Part shown: positions 1 to 6,732 of the stretch, one piece after another
How the letters are laid out: every line of letters begins with the position of its first letter
Numbering within the stretch: position 1 is the first letter of the stretch
Source of the DNA: Pseudomonadota bacterium
GTDB taxonomy: Bacteria; Pseudomonadota; Gammaproteobacteria; Burkholderiales; Burkholderiaceae_B
NCBI GenBank assembly: GCA_023389535.1
Contig: JAEWEH010000159.1
Location: 1-7,202, forward strand
DNA: 7,202 nt
Direction: 5' to 3'
Notes under the pieces: generated by a model
What the model saw: only the letters and a program-made list of their open reading frames with translations
Databases searched by the model: none
What the model was told of the DNA's origin: nothing
Translations under genes and position numbers: made by a program

Positions 1-1124
1 TAAAAGCGCTCTGTCAGGCGCGGAATATCCTGCGAGGCAATGCCTATGCCTGTATCCTGAACCGAATAGCAGGCATGGCCGCTTTCGGTGACATACCAGC
101 TGACCGTGATGGTGCCGTCTTTGGGCGTGTAGCGGATGGCATTCGTCAGCAGATTGGAAATCGCCGACGCCAATTCGGATTCCATGCCCACCACACACAA
201 ATCTTCAGCGATATTCTCGACGAATACATGCTGGTCATTGGACAGGATGCGCGCCTGCTGCAGGGCGGTGTGAATGAGGCGGCCGACCCGCACGGGCTCG
301 CCCTCGGCGTGGGGCGAGGATTCCAGCGTCGACAGCGTCAGCAAGTCCGCCACGATCGCCTGCATGCGCTGCGCCTGCTCCAGCATCAGGGTCTGGTAAC
401 GTTCCTTTTGGTCGGCACTGAGCGATTCGGACGGCATGTCGCGCAAGGTTTCCAGGAATCCCGACAGCACGGTCAAGGGTGTGCGCAGTTCGTGCGACAC
501 ATTGGCGACGAAATCCTTGCGCGTCGTTTCCAGCTTTTCCACCTGCGTCACGTCTCTCGTCACGATCAGGAATTGGCCGATGCCATAGCGGGTCAGCTGG
601 ACCAGCAAGGCCTTGTCCTGCCCATCCTTGCTAAGGTGCAGCAGCACCGGGCCGGGCCAGGATGGCTGTTTGGCATAACGGGCGAATTCGGGCGCGCGCA
701 GAATGTTGAAGATGCTGTGCTGGCGATCCGTTTCCAGGTTCAGGCCGATATGCTCGCTGGCTGTCTGGTTGCACCATGTCAGCTGCATGGCCTCGTTCAG
801 CGTGATCGCGCCGTCGGGCAAGGCTTCGGCCGCCAGCATGATGCCGTCCACATGCCTGTTGAGTTCGGCGATGGTCTGCGTGTCCTTGCGCAGCTTGCGG
901 TAGATGGGCGCCAGGATTTCATCCCACGGTCCGACGCTCGGAGGCGGCGGCGCTTCGATGTTCTTCACCCATTTTGCGATGCGTGAAAGTTGGAGCGCGC
1001 TGACCATGATCATCAATAGCAGGCCCAGCGAAAACACGGCCCAACCTGTTCCCTCGCCCAGCCATTTTGCGCAGAGCCAGCCGATGGCCGCCCACAAACC
1101 TATGGAAATGATGGTCTTTATCAT
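1..1124 (-). CDS. phoR: Phosphate regulon sensor histidine kinase PhoR (3' end beyond window)
   Basis: Membrane-bound sensor kinase that autophosphorylates on histidine and passes the phosphate to PhoB when phosphate is scarce. The visible part is 374 residues plus two bases of the next codon (FY..., probably the F-box region of the ATPase domain). Two hydrophobic segments (about residues 4-20 and 28-46) with almost no periplasmic loop match the PhoR membrane anchor. A PAS-like domain spans about 85-190. The HisKA domain carries the H-box VSHELRTPLTVL with phosphoacceptor His211. The HATPase domain shows the N-box NLLTNAIRYTP (Asn328) and the G1 box DTGIGI (Asp357). The gene starts 35 bp after the phoB stop codon, so the two are almost certainly co-transcribed. 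The ATG has no strong Shine-Dalgarno sequence, but no other in-frame start lies between it and phoB. The family is usually about 430 residues, so roughly 55-60 residues are missing. PhoR is favoured over other kinases by the minimal anchor, the PAS domain and the pairing with PhoB. Confidence 0.93.
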   Translation of the reverse strand, partial: MIKTIISIGLWAAIGWLCAKWLGEGTGWAVFSLGLLLMIMVSALQLSRIAKWVKNIEAPPPPSVGPWDEILAPIYRKLRKDTQTIAELNRHVDGIMLAAEALPDGAITLNEAMQLTWCNQTASEHIGLNLETDRQHSIFNILRAPEFARYAKQPSWPGPVLLHLSKDGQDKALLVQLTRYGIGQFLIVTRDVTQVEKLETTRKDFVANVSHELRTPLTVLSGFLETLRDMPSESLSADQKERYQTLMLEQAQRMQAIVADLLTLSTLESSPHAEGEPVRVGRLIHTALQQARILSNDQHVFVENIAEDLCVVGMESELASAISNLLTNAIRYTPKDGTITVSWYVTESGHACYSVQDTGIGIASQDIPRLTERF

Positions 1125-1159
1125 GTTGACTGCGCTTTGGATCTGCTGCTTTTTTGACG

Positions 1160-1861
1160 CTAGGAAAGTTTTGGAGGCTGGGATGTAAAGCGGTAGCCGG
1201 CGCCGCGCACGGTTTCTATGTGCTCTTCATGCCCACTGGGTTCCAGCGCCTTGCGCAGGCGGCGGATGTGCACGTCGACGGTGCGTTCTTCCACGAAGAC
1301 GTGGTCGCCCCATACCTGGTCCAGCAACTGGCTGCGAGAAAACACGCGTTCGGTATGGGTCATGAAAAAGTGTAGCAGACGGAACTCGGTCGGCCCGACC
1401 GTCAGCCCCAGGTCGCCGCCTTTGACGCGATGCGTGGCCGGATCCAGCCTGAGCGTGCCGATCTGGATAATATCGTCGGTCAGTTGCGGTGCGCGGCGGC
1501 GCAATACCGCCTTGATGCGCGCAATCAATTCCTTGGGCGAAAACGGTTTGGTGATGTAGTCATCGGCGCCTGCCTCCAGCCCCTCCACCTTGTCGTGCTC
1601 CGAGCCCTTGGCCGTCAGCATGATGACCGGCACGTTGCGTGTGCGTTCGTCGGAACGCAGTGTACGGGCCAGGGTGATGCCGGAGGCGCCGGGCAACATC
1701 CAGTCCAGCAGTATCAGGTCGGGCAGTTCAGCGCGTATCAGAGTCTGAGCCTGCTCGGCATCGAATGCCCGCAACACTTTGTGGCCGGCAAACGAAAGGT
1801 TCACGGAGATGAGCTCCTGGATGGCGGGCTCATCTTCTACAACGAGTATGGTTGTGCTCAT
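1160..1861 (-). CDS. phoB: Phosphate regulon response regulator PhoB
   Basis: OmpR-family transcription factor that, once phosphorylated by PhoR, binds Pho boxes and activates phosphate-scavenging genes. The protein is 233 residues, close to E. coli PhoB (229). The receiver domain (about 1-125) has the acidic pocket Glu9/Asp10, phosphoacceptor Asp53 in LILLDWMLP, Thr83 in MLTAK and Lys105 in TKPF, the same numbering as E. coli PhoB. The winged-helix domain (about 135-230) carries the recognition-helix region VEERTVDVHIRRLRKAL and the wing GAGYRF. The start is set at the ATG giving MSTTILVVEDE. An in-frame ATG 27 codons upstream (1942) would add a stretch unlike the family N-terminus. No clear Shine-Dalgarno precedes the chosen ATG. 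phoR follows 35 bp downstream. A candidate Pho box and -10 element lie about 100 bp upstream, suggesting autoregulation as in E. coli. Confidence 0.96.
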   Translation of the reverse strand: MSTTILVVEDEPAIQELISVNLSFAGHKVLRAFDAEQAQTLIRAELPDLILLDWMLPGASGITLARTLRSDERTRNVPVIMLTAKGSEHDKVEGLEAGADDYITKPFSPKELIARIKAVLRRRAPQLTDDIIQIGTLRLDPATHRVKGGDLGLTVGPTEFRLLHFFMTHTERVFSRSQLLDQVWGDHVFVEERTVDVHIRRLRKALEPSGHEEHIETVRGAGYRFTSQPPKLS

Positions 1862-1914
1862 AGGACTTGATGAATATATGGCTAAGGTTTCAGAGTATCG
1901 CGGGGGCCTGGAGG

Positions 1915-1931
1915 CGGCGGCATTGCCGCCG
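1915..1931 (-). repeat. GC-rich hairpin in predicted phoB leader
   Basis: A perfect inverted repeat of 7-bp arms (CGGCGGC and GCCGCCG on the plus strand) around a 3-nt loop at 1922-1924. If transcription starts just after the proposed -10, the hairpin falls in the phoB 5' untranslated region about 55 nt before the start codon. No U-tract follows it on the minus strand, so it does not look like a terminator. GC-rich repeats of this size can arise by chance. Confidence 0.4.
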
Positions 1932-1963
1932 GCATGCTGCATAGGTCAGGCCGATCATGACGA

Positions 1964-1969
1964 ATAATA
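1964..1969 (-). promoter_or_regulatory. Candidate phoB -10 element
   Basis: TATTAT on the minus strand (5 of 6 to TATAAT) lies exactly 10 bp downstream of the candidate Pho box. This is the spacing seen in E. coli Pho promoters such as pstS, where the Pho box takes the place of the -35. The inferred transcription start is near 1957, giving a leader of roughly 95 nt before the phoB ATG. Confidence 0.5.
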
Positions 1970-1979
1970 TGGCGTAAAT

Positions 1980-1997
1980 ATTTCAAGTTTGTGAAAG
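1980..1997 (-). promoter_or_regulatory. Candidate Pho box upstream of phoB
   Basis: On the minus strand the site reads CTTTCACAAACTTGAAAT. The first half-unit CTTTCAC matches 6 of 7 positions of the E. coli PhoB half-site CTGTCAC. The second, TTGAAAT, starts 11 bp later and matches 4 of 7 to CTGTCAT. Both are followed by A/T-rich 4-bp spacers (AAAC, ATTT), as in the 11-bp direct repeats that PhoB binds. The match is imperfect, but its position 10 bp from the -10 and upstream of phoB itself supports the call. Confidence 0.5.
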
Positions 1998-2174
1998 TCG
2001 CTGTTTCGCGCCTTAATGCGGTACGATGACCCATCACCGTCCTGGGCCGAAGGAATGTCGGCAAACCGGCCGGCCCCGTGCCGCAGCAGGGCCGGGCAAT
2101 GTGCAACAATGGCGTTTTGTAGGCCACGGGCCTGTGGCGACGAGACGCCTTACACGGCGGCGGAATTCCCTATC

Positions 2175-2966
2175 ATGCAAAACAACCACACTCCTTCCTC
2201 TGCTCCCGGTCATGCCGACACCGACACGTCAGCGAGCACGCATTTCGGCTATCAGACGGTGAACGAAGCGGAAAAGGCCGGCAAGGTGGCGGAGGTATTC
2301 CATTCGGTGGCCGCGCGCTACGACATCATGAACGACCTGATGTCTGTGGGGCTGCACCGGGTATGGAAAGCGTTCACCATTGCGCGGGCCAACGTGCGCC
2401 CCGGCATGAAGGTGCTGGATATCGCCGGGGGAACCGGCGACCTGGCCAAGGCCTTCGCACGCGCGGCCGGTCCATCCGGCGAAGTCTGGCTGACCGATAT
2501 CAACGATTCCATGCTGCGGGTAGGGCGGGATCGCCTTACCGACAAGGGCGTGCTGGCGCCTACCGCGGTATGCGATGCCGAGCAACTGCCATTTCCATCG
2601 GGCTATTTTGACCGCGTCAGCGTGGCGTTTGGCCTGCGCAACATGACACACAAGGATCGCGCGCTGGCGGAAATGCAGCGCGTGCTGAAACCGGGCGGCA
2701 AGCTGCTGGTGCTGGAGTTTTCAAAGGTGGCCAAGCCGCTGGCGCCCGCTTATGATTGGTATTCCTTCAACATTCTGCCGTGGCTGGGCAAAAAGGTAGC
2801 GGGGGACGAGGGCAGTTACCGTTATCTGGCTGAATCCATACGCATGCACCCCGACCAGTCCACGCTGGCCGGTATGCTGGAAGCCGCCGGCCTGTCGCGG
2901 GTGCGCTATTTCAATCTTAGCGCCGGTGTCGTGGCGCTGCACGAAGGCATAAAGCTGGATTATTGA
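2175..2966 (+). CDS. ubiE: Ubiquinone/menaquinone biosynthesis C-methyltransferase UbiE
   Basis: SAM-dependent methyltransferase that adds the C-methyl group to the benzoquinol ring of the ubiquinone precursor; where menaquinone is made, the same enzyme methylates demethylmenaquinol. It is 263 residues against 251 in E. coli. Family features run in order: THFGYQTV (22-29), the [17 protein letters not shown] block (41-57), the SAM-binding glycine loop [11 protein letters not shown] (80-90), acidic Asp108 closing strand 2, the [14 protein letters not shown] block (151-164), [16 protein letters not shown] (169-184) and [15 protein letters not shown] (214-228). The start at 2175 leaves about 21 residues before THFG, a little longer than in E. 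coli. The ribosome-binding site is weak (GGCGGA about 10 nt upstream). The frame is open upstream, so the start is probable rather than certain. The gene is divergent from phoB and heads the ubi cluster. Confidence 0.96.
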   Translation: MQNNHTPSSAPGHADTDTSASTHFGYQTVNEAEKAGKVAEVFHSVAARYDIMNDLMSVGLHRVWKAFTIARANVRPGMKVLDIAGGTGDLAKAFARAAGPSGEVWLTDINDSMLRVGRDRLTDKGVLAPTAVCDAEQLPFPSGYFDRVSVAFGLRNMTHKDRALAEMQRVLKPGGKLLVLEFSKVAKPLAPAYDWYSFNILPWLGKKVAGDEGSYRYLAESIRMHPDQSTLAGMLEAAGLSRVRYFNLSAGVVALHEGIKLDY

Positions 2967-3126
2967 CTCGGGGCCATTCGAACACGACCCACGCCCTATG
3001 GCATACAGGACGTCAGGCGGGGAGCACTCGGATGGAACACAGGCCGCTCACGCGCCAACATTCCGGGCAGCAATCACACAGATGGCAAACAGGCCGGCGA
3101 CGGGCGGGGATTTTTGATGAACTTCT

Positions 3127-3154
3127 TTGCATCTGGCCGGTCATACGGTATGCT
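3127..3154 (+). promoter_or_regulatory. Weak candidate promoter for the Tim44-like gene
   Basis: TTGCAT (3 of 6 to TTGACA) and TATGCT (4 of 6 to TATAAT) are separated by 16 bp. The inferred start would be near 3161, just ahead of the dyad at 3170-3186. The hexamers are poor matches, so confidence is low. Confidence 0.25.
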
Positions 3155-3169
3155 TGCATTCAGCTTGTA

Positions 3170-3186
3170 GTAAGATTTCATCTTAC
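3170..3186 (+). repeat. Perfect 17-bp dyad, possible operator
   Basis: GTAAGAT and ATCTTAC form perfect 7-bp arms around a 3-nt centre (TTC). It lies about 80 bp upstream of the Tim44-like start codon. The A/T-rich, symmetric sequence fits a binding site for a dimeric regulator better than a stable RNA hairpin. I do not recognise it as the site of a known regulator. Confidence 0.45.
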
Positions 3187-3255
3187 CGTTCTCAAGACCA
3201 TAATTCCTAGATCGGGATCAACTCGGCGATGCGCTGGATAGGCGTATTGCACAAC

Positions 3256-3260
3256 AGGAG
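3256..3260 (+). promoter_or_regulatory. Shine-Dalgarno of the Tim44-like gene
   Basis: AGGAG lies 6 nt before the ATG at 3267. It is the strongest ribosome-binding site in the window and fixes that start. Confidence 0.8.
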
Positions 3261-3266
3261 CAACAC

Positions 3267-4238
3267 ATGTCTCAACGATTTTCGCGCCTGCTGGCCATTG
3301 CCATGCTGGCGATTTCCGCCGGCGCCATGCTGTCGGTGTCGTTCGACGCCGAGGCGCGCCGCATGGGTGGCGGCAAAAGCTTTGGCCGTCAATCTTCCAA
3401 CATAACCCAGCAGCGTCAGGCTGCCACGCCGCCTGCGGCGGCGCCCAATGCTGCGCGTTCGGCAGCCCCCGCCGCCGGCGCAGCCGCAGCGGGCGCCACG
3501 GCTGCCAAAAGCGGCATGTCCCGCTGGCTGGGCCCCGTCGCCGGTATCGCGGCAGGCCTGGGCATCGCCGCCTTGCTGTCCAGCCTCGGACTGTCCGGCG
3601 CTTTCCTTGAAATGATGTCCAGCCTGGTGCTCATCGCCCTGCTGGTATTCGGCGTCATCTTCATCGTGCGCAAGCTGCGCGGGGGGGCTGCACGGCCCGC
3701 CATGCAGCAGGCTGGGGGCCACAACACGATGAACCGCCAGGGCGCGCAGTCGCAGGCCCGTCCGGCCGTCTGGAATCAGTCCTCCGCCAGCCCGGCCGCC
3801 GCGTCGGCGGCTCCCGCAGCGGCCGTGCCCGCGCCTCCGGTAGACGAAAAATGGTTCATCCCCGGCGATTTCGACACATCGGCCTTCCTGGCCAGCGCCA
3901 AGTCGCGCTTCGTGGAAATCCAGGGCGTGTGGGACAGCGGCGACATGGACCGCCTGCGCGAATACCTGACCGATGACCTGCTGGCCGAACTGAAGCCTGA
4001 AATCCTGGCCCGCAATGCCGGCACGGTGACCGAAGTCGTGCTGCTCAATGCCGAGCTGCTGGGCATTGAATCGGTGTCGGGCGGCCACCTGGCCAGCGTA
4101 CGCTATTCGGGCATGTTGCGTGAATCCAAGGACTCCGAAGCTTTCCGCTTCGAAGAGGTCTGGAATCTGTACAAGGGCGAGAACGCCGGCTGGCTGCTGG
4201 CAGGGATACAGCAAATACCCGTCGAATACGCCAGCTAG
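3267..4238 (+). CDS. Tim44-like domain membrane protein
   Basis: A 323-residue protein of the bacterial Tim44-like family, named after the C-terminal domain of the mitochondrial import component Tim44. The fold is NTF2-like and often binds lipid or membrane. The bacterial members have no settled function here. Residues 1-30 look like a signal peptide (basic MSQRFSR, hydrophobic core, AEA cleavage site), followed by RRMGGGKSFGRQ, a sequence typical of this family just after cleavage. An Ala/Pro-rich low-complexity linker covers about 52-82. Two hydrophobic segments follow (about 89-109 and 113-134), ending at a basic VRKLRGG stop. A second Ala/Pro/Gln-rich linker covers about 140-192. The Tim44-like domain (about 196-319) begins WFIPGDFDTSAFLASAK and ends GWLLAGIQQIPVEYAS. 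The N-terminal segment could instead be a membrane anchor. It sits between ubiE and ubiJ, which suggests, but does not show, a link with quinone biosynthesis or lipid handling. Confidence 0.88.
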   Translation: MSQRFSRLLAIAMLAISAGAMLSVSFDAEARRMGGGKSFGRQSSNITQQRQAATPPAAAPNAARSAAPAAGAAAAGATAAKSGMSRWLGPVAGIAAGLGIAALLSSLGLSGAFLEMMSSLVLIALLVFGVIFIVRKLRGGAARPAMQQAGGHNTMNRQGAQSQARPAVWNQSSASPAAASAAPAAAVPAPPVDEKWFIPGDFDTSAFLASAKSRFVEIQGVWDSGDMDRLREYLTDDLLAELKPEILARNAGTVTEVVLLNAELLGIESVSGGHLASVRYSGMLRESKDSEAFRFEEVWNLYKGENAGWLLAGIQQIPVEYAS

Positions 4239-4251
4239 TAGGGGCGGCAGT

Positions 4252-4276
4252 GCCTGTCGGCCTGGTTCCGGCAGGC
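4252..4276 (+). terminator. Hairpin after the Tim44-like gene, possible weak terminator
   Basis: GCCTGTCGG and CCGGCAGGC pair over 9 bp with one G-U wobble, around a 7-nt loop. It begins 14 bp after the stop codon. What follows (GGCTTGTAA) is not a proper U-tract, so an intrinsic terminator is doubtful; it may instead protect the 3' end or be chance. Confidence 0.3.
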
Positions 4277-4369
4277 GGCTTGTAATCCAGTCCGCCAGGC
4301 TTGTATTCGGCGCGGCTGCTCTCGATGGCGTCCTGGCAGGGCGCCATTTTGTTGCCCGTCCGATTTTCG

Positions 4370-4386
4370 CGGTTAAAACCGTTAAA
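4370..4386 (+). repeat. A/T-rich dyad and GTTAAA direct repeat upstream of ubiJ
   Basis: CGGTT-AA-AACCG is a perfect 5-bp-arm dyad (4370-4381). It overlaps two GTTAAA copies 9 bp apart (4372-4377 and 4381-4386). It stands out as the A/T-rich patch in the 205-bp gap before ubiJ and may be promoter or operator DNA. For example, TTGTTG at 4349-4354 lies 18 bp before TTAAAA at 4373-4378. Support is from pattern only. Confidence 0.3.
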
Positions 4387-4443
4387 CTTGAGCCTTGCTC
4401 CATGGGCCCACCACGACGACGGCTACGCCGCGCATGCTTGAAC

Positions 4444-5073
4444 ATGTTTCCTTTGCCTCCCTTTCTTGAACCTTCCGCCGTCTATGCGGGCGCGCTGAAC
4501 AAGCTGCTGCGCCGCGAAGACTGGGCGCGCGATCGCCTGGCCCGCCATGCCGGCAAGACCGTGCGTTTCAAGGTGGGCGGCGTCACGCTTGGGCTGGCGC
4601 TGCAGTCGTCGGGCTTCGTAGAGGCCGGCAACGCCGCCGTGGTGCCGGACGTCACCCTGACGATACCGGCCGGCAAGCTGGCCCAGGTGCCCGCCGTGCT
4701 GGGCTCCGGCAACCCGGATGGTCTGGCGGAACTGATGCATGTCGATGGAGACGCCGGTCTGGCTCACGTGGTGTCGGGGCTGGCTCGCGATTTGCGCTGG
4801 GATATCGAAAACGACTTGTCCGCGTTGGTGGGCGACATCGCAGCCCTGCGCCTGTTGCAAGCCGGGCGTGCGTTGGCAGGCGGCGTGCAGCAGGCCTCGC
4901 AGCGGCTCGCGGGTAACGCCGCCGAATACCTGACTGAAGAAAGCGGCATGCTGGCAAGCCGCCCAGCCTTCGATGACTGGTCGGCCGGCCTGCGCGCCGC
5001 GCTCCAGCGCCTGGATGCCCTGGACGCGCGCATGTTCGCGCTCGAGGCCGCACGCAAGGCATCCAAGACATGA
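4444..5073 (+). CDS. ubiJ: Ubiquinone biosynthesis accessory factor UbiJ (SCP2 domain)
   Basis: Non-enzymatic factor of aerobic ubiquinone synthesis. In E. coli it has an SCP2 lipid-binding domain, partners UbiK and helps the soluble Ubi enzyme complex hold its hydrophobic intermediates. The protein is 209 residues, close to E. coli UbiJ (about 200). The SCP2-like domain covers about 13-110 ([20 protein letters not shown], then [14 protein letters not shown], then [14 protein letters not shown] and the [14 protein letters not shown] stretch). It is followed by helices ([20 protein letters not shown]) and a C-terminal coiled-coil-like tail (about 165-205), where partner binding is expected. 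The start is uncertain: ATG 4444 gives a family-like [19 protein letters not shown]. In-frame TTG 4438 and ATG 4402 are possible but add a basic, non-family stretch, and none has a good Shine-Dalgarno. Its TGA overlaps the ubiB ATG by 4 bp (ATGA), indicating translational coupling. The position just before ubiB supports the name. Confidence 0.88.
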   Translation: MFPLPPFLEPSAVYAGALNKLLRREDWARDRLARHAGKTVRFKVGGVTLGLALQSSGFVEAGNAAVVPDVTLTIPAGKLAQVPAVLGSGNPDGLAELMHVDGDAGLAHVVSGLARDLRWDIENDLSALVGDIAALRLLQAGRALAGGVQQASQRLAGNAAEYLTEESGMLASRPAFDDWSAGLRAALQRLDALDARMFALEAARKASKT

Positions 5074-6629
5074 TTGTGTTTACCTTCTTCCGCCTCTTCT
5101 ACATTGTCTTCGTCGCGCTGCGATACAGGCTGGACGAACTGGTGCTGTCCGGCATCAAGCACCCCATTGCCTACGGGTTGCTGCGCATCGTCCGGTTCGG
5201 GCGTTCCCCCCGGACGCCGCGCGGGGTGCGCCTACGGTTGGCGCTGGAATCGCTGGGGCCGATTTTCGTCAAGTTCGGGCAGGTGCTGTCTACCCGGCGC
5301 GACCTCATACCGCTCGATGTCGCGATGGAACTGGCCTTGCTGCAAGACCGCGTGCCGCCTTTCCCCTCGGACCAGGCGGCCGCCAGCATCGAGGCGGCCC
5401 TGGGCGCGTCGCCCCATACCTTGTTCAAGCACTTCGAGACCGACCCGGTCGCCTCCGCGTCCATAGCGCAGGTGCATTTTGCGGTGCTGCACGACGGGCG
5501 CGAAGTGGCGGTCAAGGTGCTGCGTCCCGGCATGCGCGAAATCATCGAGAAGGACCTTGCGCTGTTGCGCGTCCTGGCCGGGCTGGTAGAGCGCCTGGCG
5601 GCCGACGGGCGGCGCTTGAAGCCGCGCCAGGTCGTGGCTGAGTTCGACACCTACCTGCACGACGAATTGGATCTCATACGCGAGGCCTCCAATTGCAGCC
5701 AGCTGCGCCGTAATTTTTCCGCCGAGACCGGACGCGAGCATTTGCTGATCGTGCCTGAAGTGGTGTGGGAATTTTGCGCGACCACCGTCTTCACCATGGA
5801 GCGCATGCGCGGCATACCGGTCAGCCAGATCGAAAGGCTGAAAGCAGCGAATATCGATACGTCGGAACTGAGCCGCAAAGGTGTGGAGATTTTCTTCATG
5901 CAGGTGTTCACCGACGGTTTCTTTCATGCCGACATGCATCCGGGCAACATTTATGTGTCGGATGCGCCGGAAACCCTCGGGCGCTACATTGCGCTGGATT
6001 TCGGCATAGTCGGTTCTTTGTCCGAATTCGACAAAAACTACCTGGCACAGAATTTCCTGGCTTTCTTCCGCCGTGATTACCATCGCGTGGCGAGGCTGCA
6101 TATCGAGTCGGGCTGGGTGCCGCCCACGACCCGCGAAGAAGAGCTCGAGGCAGCGGTACGCGCGGTCTGCGAACCCTACTTCGACCGGCCCTTGGCCGAA
6201 ATTTCCCTGGGGCAGGTACTGTTGCGCCTGTTCCAGACTTCGCGCCGCTTCAATGTCGAAATCCAGCCGCAATTGGTGCTGTTACAGAAGACGCTGTTGA
6301 ACGTAGAAGGCATGGGCCGCGAACTGGACCCCAACCTGGACCTCTGGAAAACCGCCAAGCCGCATCTTGAAAAATGGATGCACGAACGGGTGGGCCTGAC
6401 CGGCCTGCGCAAACAGCTGGACAAGGAAGCCAGCCAGTGGGCGCAGATATTGCCGCAGATCCCGCGGCTGGTGTATACCAACCTGAACCGGCCTAATACC
6501 GCACCTGGGTTAAACTTAGAAATTGAGCGTATGCGGCGCGCCCAGGAACAGACGAACCGTCTGCTTGTCGTGCTGGCCGCCATCGCCGCCGTGGGCCTGG
6601 GCTTGGCGATATGGGCACTGACCCGTTAA
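5070..6629 (+). CDS. ubiB: Ubiquinone biosynthesis atypical kinase/ATPase UbiB
   Basis: Membrane-anchored member of the ABC1/ADCK/COQ8 atypical kinase family. It has ATPase activity and is needed for ubiquinone synthesis, probably by making lipid precursors available to the Ubi enzymes rather than by phosphorylating protein. The protein is 519 residues; E. coli UbiB is 546. The family-specific KxGQ motif is KFGQ (68-71) within [20 protein letters not shown]. The Ala-rich nucleotide loop is ASASIAQV (128-135), in place of a Gly-rich P-loop. Lys149 in [10 protein letters not shown] is the likely nucleotide-binding lysine. HADMHPGN supplies Asp288 and Asn293, and DFG supplies the metal ligand Asp310, the same numbering as in E. 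coli. A hydrophobic C-terminal tail (about 496-517) is the membrane anchor, somewhat shorter than E. coli's. The start ATG overlaps the ubiJ stop, so expression is coupled to ubiJ. Confidence 0.97.
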   Translation: MIVFTFFRLFYIVFVALRYRLDELVLSGIKHPIAYGLLRIVRFGRSPRTPRGVRLRLALESLGPIFVKFGQVLSTRRDLIPLDVAMELALLQDRVPPFPSDQAAASIEAALGASPHTLFKHFETDPVASASIAQVHFAVLHDGREVAVKVLRPGMREIIEKDLALLRVLAGLVERLAADGRRLKPRQVVAEFDTYLHDELDLIREASNCSQLRRNFSAETGREHLLIVPEVVWEFCATTVFTMERMRGIPVSQIERLKAANIDTSELSRKGVEIFFMQVFTDGFFHADMHPGNIYVSDAPETLGRYIALDFGIVGSLSEFDKNYLAQNFLAFFRRDYHRVARLHIESGWVPPTTREEELEAAVRAVCEPYFDRPLAEISLGQVLLRLFQTSRRFNVEIQPQLVLLQKTLLNVEGMGRELDPNLDLWKTAKPHLEKWMHERVGLTGLRKQLDKEASQWAQILPQIPRLVYTNLNRPNTAPGLNLEIERMRRAQEQTNRLLVVLAAIAAVGLGLAIWALTR

Positions 6630-6722
6630 AAGGCCGGATGCCGTCGCCCATGCTCCCCACTATGTCCGGATTCGCAGTCTGTATGAAGCGAGGCCTGAAA
6701 TATTCCTGTTAACTGGCCGCTC

Positions 6723-6728
6723 TATAGT
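6723..6728 (+). promoter_or_regulatory. Candidate -10 of the ferritin-like gene
   Basis: TATAGT matches TATAAT at 5 of 6 positions and lies 55 bp before the start codon. The region where a -35 belongs (TATTCC at 6701-6706, 16 bp upstream) is a poor match, so an activator or another sigma factor may be involved. The inferred start is near 6735. Confidence 0.4.
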
Positions 6729-6732
6729 GCCA

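Larger units (their letters stand above)
1862..2174. other. Divergent phoB-ubiE intergenic region
   Basis: This 313-bp region carries the start signals of both transcription units. The phoB-proximal half holds the hairpin, -10 element and Pho box listed separately. On the plus strand a TACGAT hexamer (2022-2027) could be a -10 for ubiE, but I see no good -35 at the right distance, so I do not call that promoter. The ubiE reading frame stays open upstream to an ATG at 2016. The extra 53 codons look non-conserved and I treat them as non-coding. Short frames on the minus strand here show no recognisable protein. Confidence 0.6.
2967..3266 (+). other. Intergenic region between ubiE and the Tim44-like gene
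   Basis: A 300-bp gap with no convincing gene. A 92-codon open frame from a TTG overlapping the ubiE stop has an odd composition and no recognisable domain. There is no clear intrinsic terminator for ubiE. The downstream half contains a possible promoter (TTGCAT 3127-3132, 16-bp spacer, TATGCT 3149-3154), a perfect 17-bp dyad and a good Shine-Dalgarno. The next gene therefore probably has its own promoter in addition to any read-through from ubiE. Confidence 0.5.

Noticed and set aside
75..986. Long plus-strand open frame (303 codons) opposite phoR
   Set aside because: The minus strand encodes a clear PhoR with all kinase motifs; the opposing frame is rich in Arg/Gln/His with no domain, as expected of a GC-rich shadow.
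1882..2127. 81-codon minus-strand frame in the phoB-ubiE intergenic region
   Set aside because: It overlaps the Pho box and -10 element, has no ribosome-binding site and a Pro/Arg-rich non-family translation.
2963..3241. 92-codon frame starting at a TTG that overlaps the ubiE stop
   Set aside because: No ribosome-binding site tuned to it, an odd Arg/His/Thr-rich composition and no known family; the span also contains the candidate promoter and dyad.
3207..4445. 412-codon minus-strand open frame covering the Tim44-like gene
   Set aside because: It lies opposite a gene with a signal peptide, a strong Shine-Dalgarno and a recognisable domain. Its translation is low-complexity Gly/Arg/His with no family features.
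5232..6272. 346-codon minus-strand open frame opposite ubiB
   Set aside because: UbiB on the other strand has every invariant motif; the antisense frame has no recognisable domain.
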